From Celeribacter ethanolicus (lineage in GTDB: Bacteria > Pseudomonadota > Alphaproteobacteria > Rhodobacterales > Rhodobacteraceae), in the NCBI RefSeq assembly GCF_001550095.1, contig NZ_LRUC01000014.1:1-64000 (forward strand): DNA of 64,000 bases, given 5' to 3'. Below, one piece after another: positions 52,363 to 61,010 of the stretch (position 1 is its first letter; each line of letters starts with the position of its first letter). Both the position numbers and the translations under genes were made by a program. Under the pieces are notes generated by a model. It saw only the letters and a list, made by a program, of their open reading frames with translations. It had not been told where the DNA came from and did no database searches.

Positions 52363-53256
52363 ATGTCCCGCACCTTGTTGAAAGCCGCCCTTCTGGCGGT
52401 CATGGCCACCGCTGCGCAGGCCGAAGACGTCACCATCGACACCGCGACCGGCCCTGCCACCGTGCCACACGCGCCGAAAACCGTCGCCGTCTACGACATG
52501 GGCGCACTCGACATGCTCGACGCGCTCGGCGTCGAGGGCATCTCTGCCACCTCCAGCACATTCCTGCCCTATCTTTCCGAGTACCAAAGCGACATCGGCA
52601 CCCTGTTCGAACCGGATTTCGAAGCGCTCAACGCGCTGGCGCCGGAGCTCATCATCGCGGGCGGGCGCTCCGCAACCCAGGTGGATGCGCTGGCGAAACT
52701 CGCCCCAACCATCGACATGACCATGTGGGGCGACAATCTTCTGGATCAGACCCGCGCCCGGCTCGCGACCTATGGCGCGCTCTTCGACAAGCAGAACGAG
52801 GCCGCAGCCCTGACCGCCAAGCTCGACGACGAGATCGCCGCCACCGAGGCCGCCGTTCGGGACAAGGGCACGGCCCTTCTGATCCTGACCAATGGCGGCA
52901 AACTGTCCGCCTATGGCGCGGGCGGGCGGTTTGGCTGGATTCACAGCGAGATCGGTCTGCCGGAGGCCGTCGCCGGCCTGACAGATACCTCGCATGGCGA
53001 ATCCGTCTCCTTCGAATTCATCCGCGAGGCCGACCCGGACTGGATTCTGGTTCTCGACCGCGTCGCAGCCATTGGCGGCGAGGGCGAAAGCGCGCAGGCG
53101 ACGCTCGACAACCCGATCATCGCCGACACCAAGGCCGCGAAAGCCGGGCATATCGTCTATCTGAACGCTGGCGGCATCTACATCGCGGGCGGCGGCATCC
53201 AATCCACGCTCGAGACCCTCGACATCATCAAAACGGCGTTCGGCGACGCCTCGTGA
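52363..53256 (+). CDS. Siderophore ABC transporter, periplasmic binding protein (FatB/CeuE type)
   Basis: A 297-residue binding protein with a signal peptide (MSRTLLKAALLAVMATAAQA). The class III fold has VAVYDMGALDMLDALGVEGI, FEALNALAPELIIAGGRSA and IREADPDWILVLDRVAAIGG, all typical of the iron-catecholate binding proteins FatB, CeuE and YclQ. No lipobox Cys is visible, so it should be free in the periplasm. The next gene starts with GTG overlapping its stop (GTGA). The cognate siderophore is unknown. Confidence 0.88.
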   Translation: MSRTLLKAALLAVMATAAQAEDVTIDTATGPATVPHAPKTVAVYDMGALDMLDALGVEGISATSSTFLPYLSEYQSDIGTLFEPDFEALNALAPELIIAGGRSATQVDALAKLAPTIDMTMWGDNLLDQTRARLATYGALFDKQNEAAALTAKLDDEIAATEAAVRDKGTALLILTNGGKLSAYGAGGRFGWIHSEIGLPEAVAGLTDTSHGESVSFEFIREADPDWILVLDRVAAIGGEGESAQATLDNPIIADTKAAKAGHIVYLNAGGIYIAGGGIQSTLETLDIIKTAFGDAS

Positions 53257-54182
53257 GCCGCAAGACCCTCGTCCTCGCCACTCTGGCGGTCCTCGCCCTC
53301 GTGAGTTTGCTCACGGGGGTGTCGTCGTTGCGCGGAGGCGACCTCTGGCTTCTTTTCGTCAGCCGCATTCCCCGCACCGCCGCCGCCCTTCTGGCCGGGG
53401 CGGGCCTCGCCGTCGCGGGTGTCATCATGCAGATGCTGAGCCGCAACCGCTTCGTCGAACCGGCCACCGCGGGCACCGGTCAGGCCGCCGCTCTCGGTCT
53501 GGTGGCGATCACGCTTGTCCTGCCCGGCGCGGCGATCTGGCTCAAGATGACCGCCTCGACTGCCACCGCTCTGATCGGCACCGCAGGCTTCCTCGCCATC
53601 GTCCGCCGCCTCCCGCGGCGCGATCCGCTCATGGTGCCGCTCACCGGTATCGTCTATGGCGGCATTCTGGGCGCGCTCACGACCTTTCTCGCCTATGAAC
53701 GCGACCTGCTGCAATATATCGACATCTGGATGACCGGCGAGTTTTCCGGCGTCATGCTCGGGCGTTACGAATTCCTTTGGTTCGGCGGCGCGCTGACCCT
53801 AGCGGCCTATCTCTATGCCGACCGTTTCACCATCGCGGGGCTGGGCGAAGAGGCCAGCACATCGCTCGGCCTCGATCATCGCCAGATCATGGCGCTGGGG
53901 CTGGCCATCGTCTCGATCATCACCGCGATCACCGTCGTCACCGTTGGCATGATTCCTTTCGTCGGCCTTGTCGTGCCCAACATCGTCGCCCGGATCATGG
54001 GCGAAAACCTGCGCGCCACCCTGCCCGTCGTGGCCGCCAGCGGTGCGGGTCTGGTCCTGGCCTGCGATATTCTGTCCCGCATCATCCGCTATCCGTTCGA
54101 AGTGCCGGTCGGCACGGTTCTGGGCGTTCTCGGCGCAGCGATTTTCCTTTGGCTTCTGAACGGGAGAGCCGCCCGTGGTTAA
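53253..54182 (+). CDS. Siderophore ABC transporter permease, first subunit
   Basis: A FecCD-type permease of 309 residues from the GTG at 53253. SRIPRTAAALLAGAGLAVAGVIMQMLSRNRFVEP is its conserved first block and IPFVGLVVPNIVARIMGENL the coupling-helix region. It resembles YclN and FatD. It overlaps the gene before it (GTGA) and the one after it by 8 bases, so all are co-translated. Confidence 0.9.
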   Translation: MSRKTLVLATLAVLALVSLLTGVSSLRGGDLWLLFVSRIPRTAAALLAGAGLAVAGVIMQMLSRNRFVEPATAGTGQAAALGLVAITLVLPGAAIWLKMTASTATALIGTAGFLAIVRRLPRRDPLMVPLTGIVYGGILGALTTFLAYERDLLQYIDIWMTGEFSGVMLGRYEFLWFGGALTLAAYLYADRFTIAGLGEEASTSLGLDHRQIMALGLAIVSIITAITVVTVGMIPFVGLVVPNIVARIMGENLRATLPVVAASGAGLVLACDILSRIIRYPFEVPVGTVLGVLGAAIFLWLLNGRAARG

Positions 54183-55116
54183 AACCCGTTTTCTCCTGCT
54201 CGGCCTGCTCTTCGCGCTGTCCGTCTTGGCCTTCATGACACTTGGCGCGCGCGGCAACTGGGATTTCGTCCTGCCGTTTCGCGGCATGAAGCTTCTGGCG
54301 CTGGTGACCATCGCCACCGCCGTCGCGCTCTCGACCATGGTGTTCCAAACGCTCACGGCCAACCGCATTCTCACCCCCTCGATCATGGGATTCGATGCGC
54401 TCTACCTGATGCTGCAAACCGGGCTGGTGTTCTTTCTCGGCGGCTTCGGCTTTGCGACCCTCGACCCGACGCTGAAATTCATCCTCGAGACCGCACTGAT
54501 GCTCACCGCCGCGCTCCTTCTCTTCGGCGCGGTGCTGCGCAATGCCGCCGATCTGAGCCGTATGGTGCTGACCGGGCTGATCCTCGGTGTGTTTTTCCGA
54601 AGCCTCACAGCCCTGATCAACCGCCTGATCGACCCCTCGGAATTCTCGGTGGTTCAGCAGGCGAGCTTTGCCCGCTTCAACGCCGTCAATGCCGACCTGA
54701 CATGGATCGCCACCGGCATCACGCTCGCCGTCTTCCTCTGGCTGATGCGCCAGCACCGTGCGCTCGACGTGATCTCATTGGGACGCGAGGCGGCGATCAA
54801 CCTCGGTGTCGATCACGACCGCGCCACAAAGCGTCTTCTGGTGGCGATTGCCCTGCTGGTCTCCGTCTCCACCGCGCTTGTCGGCCCCATCGTCTTCTTC
54901 GGCCTGCTGGTCTCCGCGCTCACCCATCGCCTGATCGGCACCTGGCGACACGCCGCGCTTTTGCCCGCCTCCGCCCTGACCGCCGCAACCGTGCTGGTCG
55001 CAAGCCAGACCCTGTTCGAACGTGCCCTTCGCCTGCAAACCTCGGTCTCCGTGGTGATCGAAGCCTTGGGCGGGCTGGTCTTTCTCTTTCTCATCCTGCA
55101 TCGGAGGCCCCGATGA
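54175..55116 (+). CDS. Siderophore ABC transporter permease, second subunit
   Basis: A second FecCD-type permease, 313 residues, from the GTG at 54175. Its blocks (ALSTMVFQTLTANRILTPSIMGFDALYLM, IVFFGLLVSALTHRLIGT) are those of YclO and FatC, which pair with YclN and FatD. Two different permeases are usual for this importer type. Its stop overlaps the start of the ATPase gene. Confidence 0.9.
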   Translation: MVKTRFLLLGLLFALSVLAFMTLGARGNWDFVLPFRGMKLLALVTIATAVALSTMVFQTLTANRILTPSIMGFDALYLMLQTGLVFFLGGFGFATLDPTLKFILETALMLTAALLLFGAVLRNAADLSRMVLTGLILGVFFRSLTALINRLIDPSEFSVVQQASFARFNAVNADLTWIATGITLAVFLWLMRQHRALDVISLGREAAINLGVDHDRATKRLLVAIALLVSVSTALVGPIVFFGLLVSALTHRLIGTWRHAALLPASALTAATVLVASQTLFERALRLQTSVSVVIEALGGLVFLFLILHRRPR

Positions 55117-55865
55117 TCGAAACCCGCTCGCTCTCCGTTCATCTGACCGAGACGCCCATCCTGCACGACGTGACGGTCAAAATGCCTCTGGGCAAAATGA
55201 CCGCCCTTGTCGGCCCGAACGGCGCCGGGAAATCGACGCTTCTCTCCGCGATGGGGCGTCTGATCAAGCTCGAACATGGCGAGGTGCTGCTCGATGGCAA
55301 ACCGCTCTCCGCCTACCCACCCAAGACCCTCGCCAGGCATCTCGCCATCCTTCGGCAGGACAGCCAGATCACCCCGCGCCTCACCGTGCGCGACCTTGTG
55401 GGTTTCGGGCGTTACCCTCATAGCCACGGCCGCCCCGGCCCGGCGGACGTCGAAGCGATCGAAACGGCCATCGCGCGGCTCGATCTGAAAGACTTCGCCG
55501 ACCGGTACCTCGACACGCTCTCCGGCGGCCAGCGCCAGCGCGCGCTCATTGCCATGGTTCTGGCACAGGACACCGACGTGCTTCTGCTCGACGAACCGCT
55601 GAACAACCTCGACATTGTCCATGCCCGCACCGTCATGCGTGTCGCCCGCGAAGAGGCGGACAAGGGCAAGACCGTCGTCGTGGTGCTCCATGACCTCTCC
55701 GTTGCCGCCGCCCATGCCGAACATGTGGTCGCGCTCAAGGCCGGGCGTCTGCATTCCGAAGGCGCGCCCGACACGGTTCTGACCCGCGACAACCTTTCCG
55801 ATCTCTACGACACCGAGGTGCAGGTGATCGAGGCGGAAGGGCGGCGCATCGTGCTGACTGTCTGA
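55113..55865 (+). CDS. Siderophore ABC transporter, ATPase
   Basis: The ATP-binding subunit, 250 residues, from the ATG at 55113 overlapping the previous TGA. It has Walker A GPNGAGKSTLLSAMG, the signature LSGGQRQRALIAMVL and Walker B VLLLDEPLNNLDI. It resembles YclP. It completes the four-gene importer. Confidence 0.92.
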   Translation: MIETRSLSVHLTETPILHDVTVKMPLGKMTALVGPNGAGKSTLLSAMGRLIKLEHGEVLLDGKPLSAYPPKTLARHLAILRQDSQITPRLTVRDLVGFGRYPHSHGRPGPADVEAIETAIARLDLKDFADRYLDTLSGGQRQRALIAMVLAQDTDVLLLDEPLNNLDIVHARTVMRVAREEADKGKTVVVVLHDLSVAAAHAEHVVALKAGRLHSEGAPDTVLTRDNLSDLYDTEVQVIEAEGRRIVLTV

Positions 55866-55971
55866 GTGCTGACCGTCTGACCTGCGCGCGTGTGTCCGAT
55901 GGACAATCCCGTGCCAAGCCCCGAGAATGACACGGCACAAACCATCCCCCGGAGCACGCCCAGAGGCCCCC

Positions 55972-56607
55972 ATGACCCGCATTCTCTTCGACCTTGACGG
56001 CACGCTGATCGACAGCGTGCCCGACATCCACGCCATGGCCAACAGGCTGCTGGATCAGGAGGGCAAACCCACTGTGTCTCTCGCCGAGGTGCGCAGTTTC
56101 GTCGGCAGTGGCGCAAAAGTGCTGATCGAGCGTCTGCGCGCCGCGCGCGGCATCCCCGACAGCGAACAGGATCGTCTGCACCAGACTTTTCTCGGGCTTT
56201 ACACCGAAGCCGTGCACCTGACCCAGCCCTATCCGGGTGTGATCGACGCGCTCTCGACGCTCAAAGCCACCGGTCATCGCCTTGGCATCGCCACCAACAA
56301 ACCCGAGAACGCCGCCCGCGCGGTGCTCGATCACCTCGCGCTCATGCCGTTTTTCGACGTGATGATTGGTGGTGACAGCCTCGCCACGCACAAACCCGAT
56401 CCGCTGATGCTGACCGAGGGCTATGCCCGGCTGGGCGACGGGCCGATGCTGTTCGTCGGCGACAGCGAGATCGACGCCGCCGCCGCCAGGAACGCCGGAG
56501 TGCCCTTCCTGCTGTTCACCGAAGGATACAGACAAGCCCCCGCAGAGACGCTGGGGGCCTTGGCAATGTTCTCGGACTATATGGAACTGCCCCGGCTGGT
56601 TATGTAG
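55972..56607 (+). CDS. gph: Phosphoglycolate phosphatase-like HAD hydrolase
   Basis: A HAD hydrolase of 211 residues. The nucleophile motif is ILFDLDGTLIDSVPDI at residues 4-19, the second motif ATNKPENAARAVLD, and the fourth FVGDSEIDAAAARNAG. The cap is the alpha-helical C1 type seen in Gph. The probable role is removal of phosphoglycolate. I chose the ATG at 55972 over an in-frame upstream ATG at 55927. It is the last ordinary chromosomal gene before the accessory region. Confidence 0.87.
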   Translation: MTRILFDLDGTLIDSVPDIHAMANRLLDQEGKPTVSLAEVRSFVGSGAKVLIERLRAARGIPDSEQDRLHQTFLGLYTEAVHLTQPYPGVIDALSTLKATGHRLGIATNKPENAARAVLDHLALMPFFDVMIGGDSLATHKPDPLMLTEGYARLGDGPMLFVGDSEIDAAAARNAGVPFLLFTEGYRQAPAETLGALAMFSDYMELPRLVM

Positions 56608-57299
56608 CACCCCCGCGACATGACCGCTCCAAGACGGAAAAACTGTTTCCTTTCAATATGGCCTATCACAACGGCATAGCATATTGACTCACAGCTTCAG
56701 AAAACGACCTTCACGTTCGGACCAAGGATTGTGTCGTCGTCATCCGCGCGACACCGGCTTCAACGCTGGTGATCCGGAGGTTATCAAAAGACGGGCCTGA
56801 CGATCCGGCGAGGAGCGCCCGGCCATATCAAACGAGCCACCGTTCGCTGAAGCGTTTCGCCATCGTGGACCTCGAATGGATGCACCACGGACCGTTGAGA
56901 TGGACCGTGGTTCGGATCGGGTGTGGCCTCGCAAGTGACAGTCGAAGCCGGGAAGGGTCATCCCCCTTTGCCAAGAAATTCTACCAATTCCGCAAATCGA
57001 ATCGTTCACCGCGTTTCCCCTCCGCGCCCCTTGGCGAGATGCCCCCATCGCCTTGAACGGCCTATTCCATCACCGTTTCCTCACGGTTTCGCCGAGATAA
57101 CATATTGAATTGGGACTGAACCTTGCAGCCTGTCGGCGGATCTCAGCCCTTCGTGGTGCGGCGACGCGCCGAAAGGTCGGTTCTATGCTACCGTCTCATA
57201 GCGACGACCCCAGACGAGATTTGTGAAAACGGCCTATTCGTTGACGCCTTCGGTGCCAGCGGCTGGTGACGTGCACGCGGATATTGAGGACACCCGGGT
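56608..57299. other. 692-base gene-free stretch before the recombinase
   Basis: No gene with coding character is found here. It is AT-richer in parts and holds the 12-base repeat AACGGCCTATTC at 57056 and again at 57228, and a related GGCCTAT near 56660. One edge of the recombinase-bearing element, an attachment site and the recombinase promoter should lie in it. No tRNA was recognised. Confidence 0.45.
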
Positions 57300-58865
57300 T
57301 TGCTGAAACCGACGAAATGTTCTGACCATGACAAGACGGCCAAGCCCATGCTGCGCGCGGCCGAATATGTGCGCATGTCCACCGACCACCAACGATACTC
57401 GACCGAGAACCAGACCGAGGCGATCAAGGACTATGCCGCGCGCCGCGGCATGGAAATCGTGCGGACCTATGCCGATGAGGGCAAGAGCGGCTTGCGCATC
57501 GAGGGCCGCGACGCGCTCAAGGCGCTGATCGAGACCGTGACCTCCGGCCAGGCCGATTTCGAGGCGATCCTGGTCTATGACGTCAGTCGCTGGGGGCGGT
57601 TCCAGGACGCCGACGAGAGCGCCTATTACGAATATGTCTGTCGCCGTTCCGGGATCGACGTGCATTACTGTGTCGAGCCGTTCGAGAATGACGGCGGCCC
57701 CGTCGCGACCATCGTCAAGAGCGTCAAACGCGCCATGGCCGGCGAATACAGCCGGGAGCTGTCAAACAAGGTCTTTGCGGGCCAGTGCCGCCTGATCGAG
57801 AAAGGGTTTCGACAAGGCGGCCCCGCTGGATTTGGCCTGCGCCGCCTTCTGATCGACCAGAATGGCGTGCCGAAAGGGGTGCTTGCCCGGGGCGAGCACA
57901 AGAGTCTGCAAACCGATCGCGTCATCCTCGTTCCCGGCCCCGAGGACGAGGTCGCCATCGTGCGCGGCATCTACCGCGACTTTGTCGAAAAGGACCGAAC
58001 TGAGGCGCAGATCGCCGAAGGACTGAACGCACAAGGCATCCTGACCGACCTCGGCCGGGCCTGGACGCGCGGCACGGTTCATCAAGTGCTGATCAACGAA
58101 AAATACATCGGGACGAATGTCTGGAACCGGGTGTCGTTCAAGCTCAAGAAAACCCGTGTGCGCAACGATCCGGCAACCTGGCTGCGCGCGCCGAACAGTT
58201 TTCCGGCACTTGTCTCCCCTGACCAGTTCGAAGCGGCCACCCGGGCCATTGCGGCCCGTTCCATGGGCTTGTCCGACGGCGCGATGCTCGATGCGCTGGG
58301 GCGCCTTTTATCTCGACACGGTGTCCTGTCCGGCCTGATCATCAACGAGGCTGAGGACCTGCCGTCGAGCAGCGCCTACGTCAATCGGTTCGGAAGCCTG
58401 CTGCGTGCTTACAGTCTGGTCGGCTATCACCCCCGTCGGGACTACCGCTATATCGAGATCAACAGGCGCTTGCGCGACATGCACCCAGAGATCATCGGCG
58501 AGGTCATGGACGGCATTCGCAAGGCCGGTGGACGCGTCGCCACGGCCGGTTCGGGATGTCTTTGCCTCAACGGGGAACTGTCCCTGTCGCTCGTGATCGC
58601 CCGTTGCACCCAGACACCGGCGGGCTCGTTGCGCTGGCGAATTCGGTTCGACACCGGCCTTGTGCCCGATATCTCGGTCGTGATCCGGATGGATCTGCGC
58701 AACAGGCGCCCGCTCGACTACTTCCTGTTTCCCCTCATCGACATCGGCATGGGCCAGATCCGCCTCGGGGAAGACAACGGCCTTGCGCTGGACGCTTTCC
58801 GATCAGAAACGCTTGCGCCGCTTTTCACATTGGCGGCGCGACAGAGACTAGGGGAGGTCGCCTGA
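57300..58865 (+). CDS. Large serine recombinase
   Basis: A site-specific recombinase of 521 residues from a TTG at 57300 with GAGGA upstream; the ATG at 57348 is an alternative. The resolvase domain (about 18-165) has the nucleophile Ser27 in YVRMSTDHQRYSTENQ and the arginine-rich VYDVSRWGRFQDADES. A recombinase domain follows at about 190-310 (GFRQGGPAGFGLRRLLI, LTDLGRAWTRGTVHQVLINEKYIG). The C-terminal 200 residues show no recognisable zinc ribbon. Such enzymes integrate or excise elements, or invert DNA. Its stop overlaps the start of a ParB-like gene, which is unusual. Confidence 0.9.
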   Translation: MLKPTKCSDHDKTAKPMLRAAEYVRMSTDHQRYSTENQTEAIKDYAARRGMEIVRTYADEGKSGLRIEGRDALKALIETVTSGQADFEAILVYDVSRWGRFQDADESAYYEYVCRRSGIDVHYCVEPFENDGGPVATIVKSVKRAMAGEYSRELSNKVFAGQCRLIEKGFRQGGPAGFGLRRLLIDQNGVPKGVLARGEHKSLQTDRVILVPGPEDEVAIVRGIYRDFVEKDRTEAQIAEGLNAQGILTDLGRAWTRGTVHQVLINEKYIGTNVWNRVSFKLKKTRVRNDPATWLRAPNSFPALVSPDQFEAATRAIAARSMGLSDGAMLDALGRLLSRHGVLSGLIINEAEDLPSSSAYVNRFGSLLRAYSLVGYHPRRDYRYIEINRRLRDMHPEIIGEVMDGIRKAGGRVATAGSGCLCLNGELSLSLVIARCTQTPAGSLRWRIRFDTGLVPDISVVIRMDLRNRRPLDYFLFPLIDIGMGQIRLGEDNGLALDAFRSETLAPLFTLAARQRLGEVA

Positions 58866-59764
58866 TGAACGGGCCCCGGCCACAGAGCTTGCAGATGATC
58901 CCGGTCGCACAAATCGAGGTCATGAACCCGCGTGCGCGAAACCGGCGTATTCATCAGGAGATCGTCGACAATATCGACGCCATCGGGCTCAAGCGCCCGG
59001 TGACCGTGCGACACGACCCACACGCCCCGGATCGGTACGATCTCGTTTGCGGAGAAGGGCGGCTCGAGGCCTTCAAGATGCTGGGCCAGACGGCCATTCC
59101 CGCAGTGGTCATCGAGGCGAGCGAAACCGACTGCCTGGTCATGAGCCTGGTCGAGAACATCGCCCGGCGCCACCACCGGCCGATCGACCTCATGCAAGAG
59201 ATCGGCAGCCTCCGGCAACGCGGATATTCCGAAAGCGCGATCGCGGACAAGATCGGCTGCGCGCCCAGTTGGGTCCATCTGATCTCATCCTTGCTGGAGA
59301 AGGGCGAGGAACGACTGGTCTCCGCCGTTGAAACCGGAGTCATTCCGGTCACACTGGCTGCCGAAATTGCCCGGGCCGAGGGGGACGAAGTGCAAGACCT
59401 GCTGATGGATGCCTACGAAGCCGGGCACCTCAAGGGCAAGAAGCTCACCCAGATCCGCCGTATTCTCGACCAACGCGCGGCACAACGAAAAGCCTTGAAA
59501 ACCAATCCCCTCGGACGCGGCGAAAAAGAGCGCAAGCGAAAGCTCACCCAAGCCGACCTGATGAATCTTTACCAACGGGAAGCCGACCGACAGCGTATCC
59601 TCGTCCGTAAATCCGACGTGACGCAGGCACGTCTTCTCTTCGTTGTCGAGGCGATGCGCGACCTTCTGTCCGGCGCCGAGTTCACGGACCTGTTGCAGAA
59701 AGAAGGGCTGAGCGACATGCCGAAGGCCCTCGCCGAGAGGTTGCAATCGGGACCGGCCTCATGA
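58865..59764 (+). CDS. ParB-like protein in the recombinase operon
   Basis: A 299-residue protein. The ParB N-terminal domain is complete: LVCGEGRLEAFKMLG (nucleotide-binding box, residues 60-74) and SLVENIARRHHRPIDLMQEI (second box, 94-113). A helix-turn-helix with KorB-like neighbourhood follows at about 120-170 (RGYSESAIADKIGCAPSWVH). The C-terminal third is charged and likely helical. ParB proteins are CTPases that load onto DNA at centromere sites. No ParA ATPase gene accompanies it. Its ATG overlaps the recombinase stop (TGATG) and its stop overlaps the next start (ATGA). Confidence 0.88.
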   Translation: MNGPRPQSLQMIPVAQIEVMNPRARNRRIHQEIVDNIDAIGLKRPVTVRHDPHAPDRYDLVCGEGRLEAFKMLGQTAIPAVVIEASETDCLVMSLVENIARRHHRPIDLMQEIGSLRQRGYSESAIADKIGCAPSWVHLISSLLEKGEERLVSAVETGVIPVTLAAEIARAEGDEVQDLLMDAYEAGHLKGKKLTQIRRILDQRAAQRKALKTNPLGRGEKERKRKLTQADLMNLYQREADRQRILVRKSDVTQARLLFVVEAMRDLLSGAEFTDLLQKEGLSDMPKALAERLQSGPAS

Positions 59765-60684
59765 GCGGGAACAAACCCGATTTTCAAACCGTGAAGCTCG
59801 GCTTCGAGACCGAGCCGATCATGCTGCGCCTCGACCAGATCCTTTCACTCAAGACGCTTCGCCCCGGCACGAAGGACAGCAGCAAATACAAGCAGATCCT
59901 TGGCTCCGTAAAAGCCGTGGGTCTGGTCGAGGCGCCCGTGGTAGCGCGACACCCGGATGCCGCAGGTGTCTTTTTCCTGCTCGACGGCTCTCTGCGTCTC
60001 GAGGCTCTGAAAGATCTCGGGGTGCAGACCGTCGAATGCCTGATCAGCACCGACGATGAAACCTACACCTACAACAAGCGCATCAATCGCATTCCACCGA
60101 TCCAGGAGCACAAAATGATCACGCGGGCGATCGCCCGCGGCGTGCCCGAAGCCGCCATTGCCGAGGCGCTCGGGCTGGACATCAAGTCGATCCTCCGGCG
60201 TTCTCGTCTCCTCAAAGGGATTTGCCTGGAAGCCGCCGATCTTCTGCACTCCGCCTCCTGTCCGATGGCGAGCTTCGATGTCCTGCGCAAGATGGTGCCG
60301 CTGCGCCAGATCGAGGCAGCAGAGCTGATGATCGGGCAGAACAATTTCACGGTCGGATTTGCCAAGGCGCTTCTCGCCGCGACCCCCGACCCTCAGCTCA
60401 TTCATCCCAGGCGGCGCCCCGGCCGCTCCGACGGTCAGGGCATATCGCGCGATGACATGACCCGGATGGAGCGCGAACTCGCAAGCCTGCAGGCACAGGT
60501 CAGATCATTCGAGGAAAGCTTCGGTATCGACACCCTTCACCTCACTGTCGCACGAGGATACTTGCGCAAGATCCTGGGCAATCCGCGTATCGCCAGTTGG
60601 CTTGAACAAAATCGCGGGGAATACCTTGGAGAGTTTCGAACGATTGTCGAGGCTGAACAGGCCAGCCAGCCTCAGGCAAGATGA
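59761..60684 (+). CDS. RepB/ParB-like partition protein, second copy
   Basis: A 307-residue protein of the ParB fold with the RepB plasmid partitioning C-terminal domain. It has FLLDGSLRLEALKDLG (nucleotide box variant, 73-88), NKRINRIPPIQEHKMI (second box, 105-120), and a helix-turn-helix at about 128-148 (VPEAAIAEALGLDIKSILRR). It differs clearly from its neighbour, so the pair are not recent duplicates. The overlap of its ATG with the previous stop implies that the three genes are one translational unit. RepABC-plasmid RepB is the closest known type, but no repA or repC is present. Confidence 0.86.
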   Translation: MSGNKPDFQTVKLGFETEPIMLRLDQILSLKTLRPGTKDSSKYKQILGSVKAVGLVEAPVVARHPDAAGVFFLLDGSLRLEALKDLGVQTVECLISTDDETYTYNKRINRIPPIQEHKMITRAIARGVPEAAIAEALGLDIKSILRRSRLLKGICLEAADLLHSASCPMASFDVLRKMVPLRQIEAAELMIGQNNFTVGFAKALLAATPDPQLIHPRRRPGRSDGQGISRDDMTRMERELASLQAQVRSFEESFGIDTLHLTVARGYLRKILGNPRIASWLEQNRGEYLGEFRTIVEAEQASQPQAR

Positions 60685-60725
60685 TCCATTCGGAACCCCG
60701 GCCCCGAAACAAGCATGCGGACCAC

Positions 60726-60790
60726 GGGAGCCCCCCACTGTGGGGTGGATCGAGCGGCAGGGAGCCCCCTCCATTTATGGGTGGCCCTTC
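60726..60790. repeat. Tandem GGGAGCCCCC hairpin repeats
   Basis: GGGAGCCCCC begins at 60726 and 60760, 34 bases apart. Each is followed by a short palindromic spacer and GGGTGG, so that each unit can fold into a small hairpin. They lie about 40 bases after the RepB-like stop. They could be a partition (ParB-binding) or recombination site, or the operon's terminator. Confidence 0.45.
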
Positions 60791-60820
60791 CCACTCGGCG
60801 GACCACGTTCAGGAGGCCAA

Positions 60821-61009
60821 TCACAGCCCCCAAATGACCTCCGCCGCAATCTCGAATGAGCGGATGCCAGCGGCCTGATCGTGGATCATCCCCGTCACCA
60901 TCAACTCATCGGGCGGATACTTATCAATGAGAGCCGACATCTGGGCCGCAAGCGTCGAGGGCCCGCCCACGGCGGCACAGCTCAGCATCCGGTCGACCTT
61001 CACCCGCAC
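60821..61009 (-). pseudogene. 3' remnant of an LLM-class flavin-dependent oxidoreductase gene
   Basis: The last 60 or so residues of a luciferase-like monooxygenase are readable: VDRMLSCAAVGGPSTLAAQM, then DELMVTGMIHDQAAGIRSFE and the stop after IAAEVIWGL. The N-terminal four fifths are missing. The homology stops at about 61009, right before the helicase remnant. It shows that a chromosomal gene was cut during past rearrangement. Not functional. Confidence 0.7.
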
Positions 61010-61010
61010 C

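Noticed and set aside
56937-56975. tRNA-like 3' end, ending CCCCCTTTGCCA
   Set aside because: No T-loop (TTCRANN) precedes it, and no matching acceptor stem or anticodon arm could be found upstream, so it is not a tRNA gene or clear att remnant.
57300-60684. RepABC plasmid replicon
   Set aside because: A RepB-like protein is present but there is no repA-type ATPase, no repC initiator and no sign of an origin.
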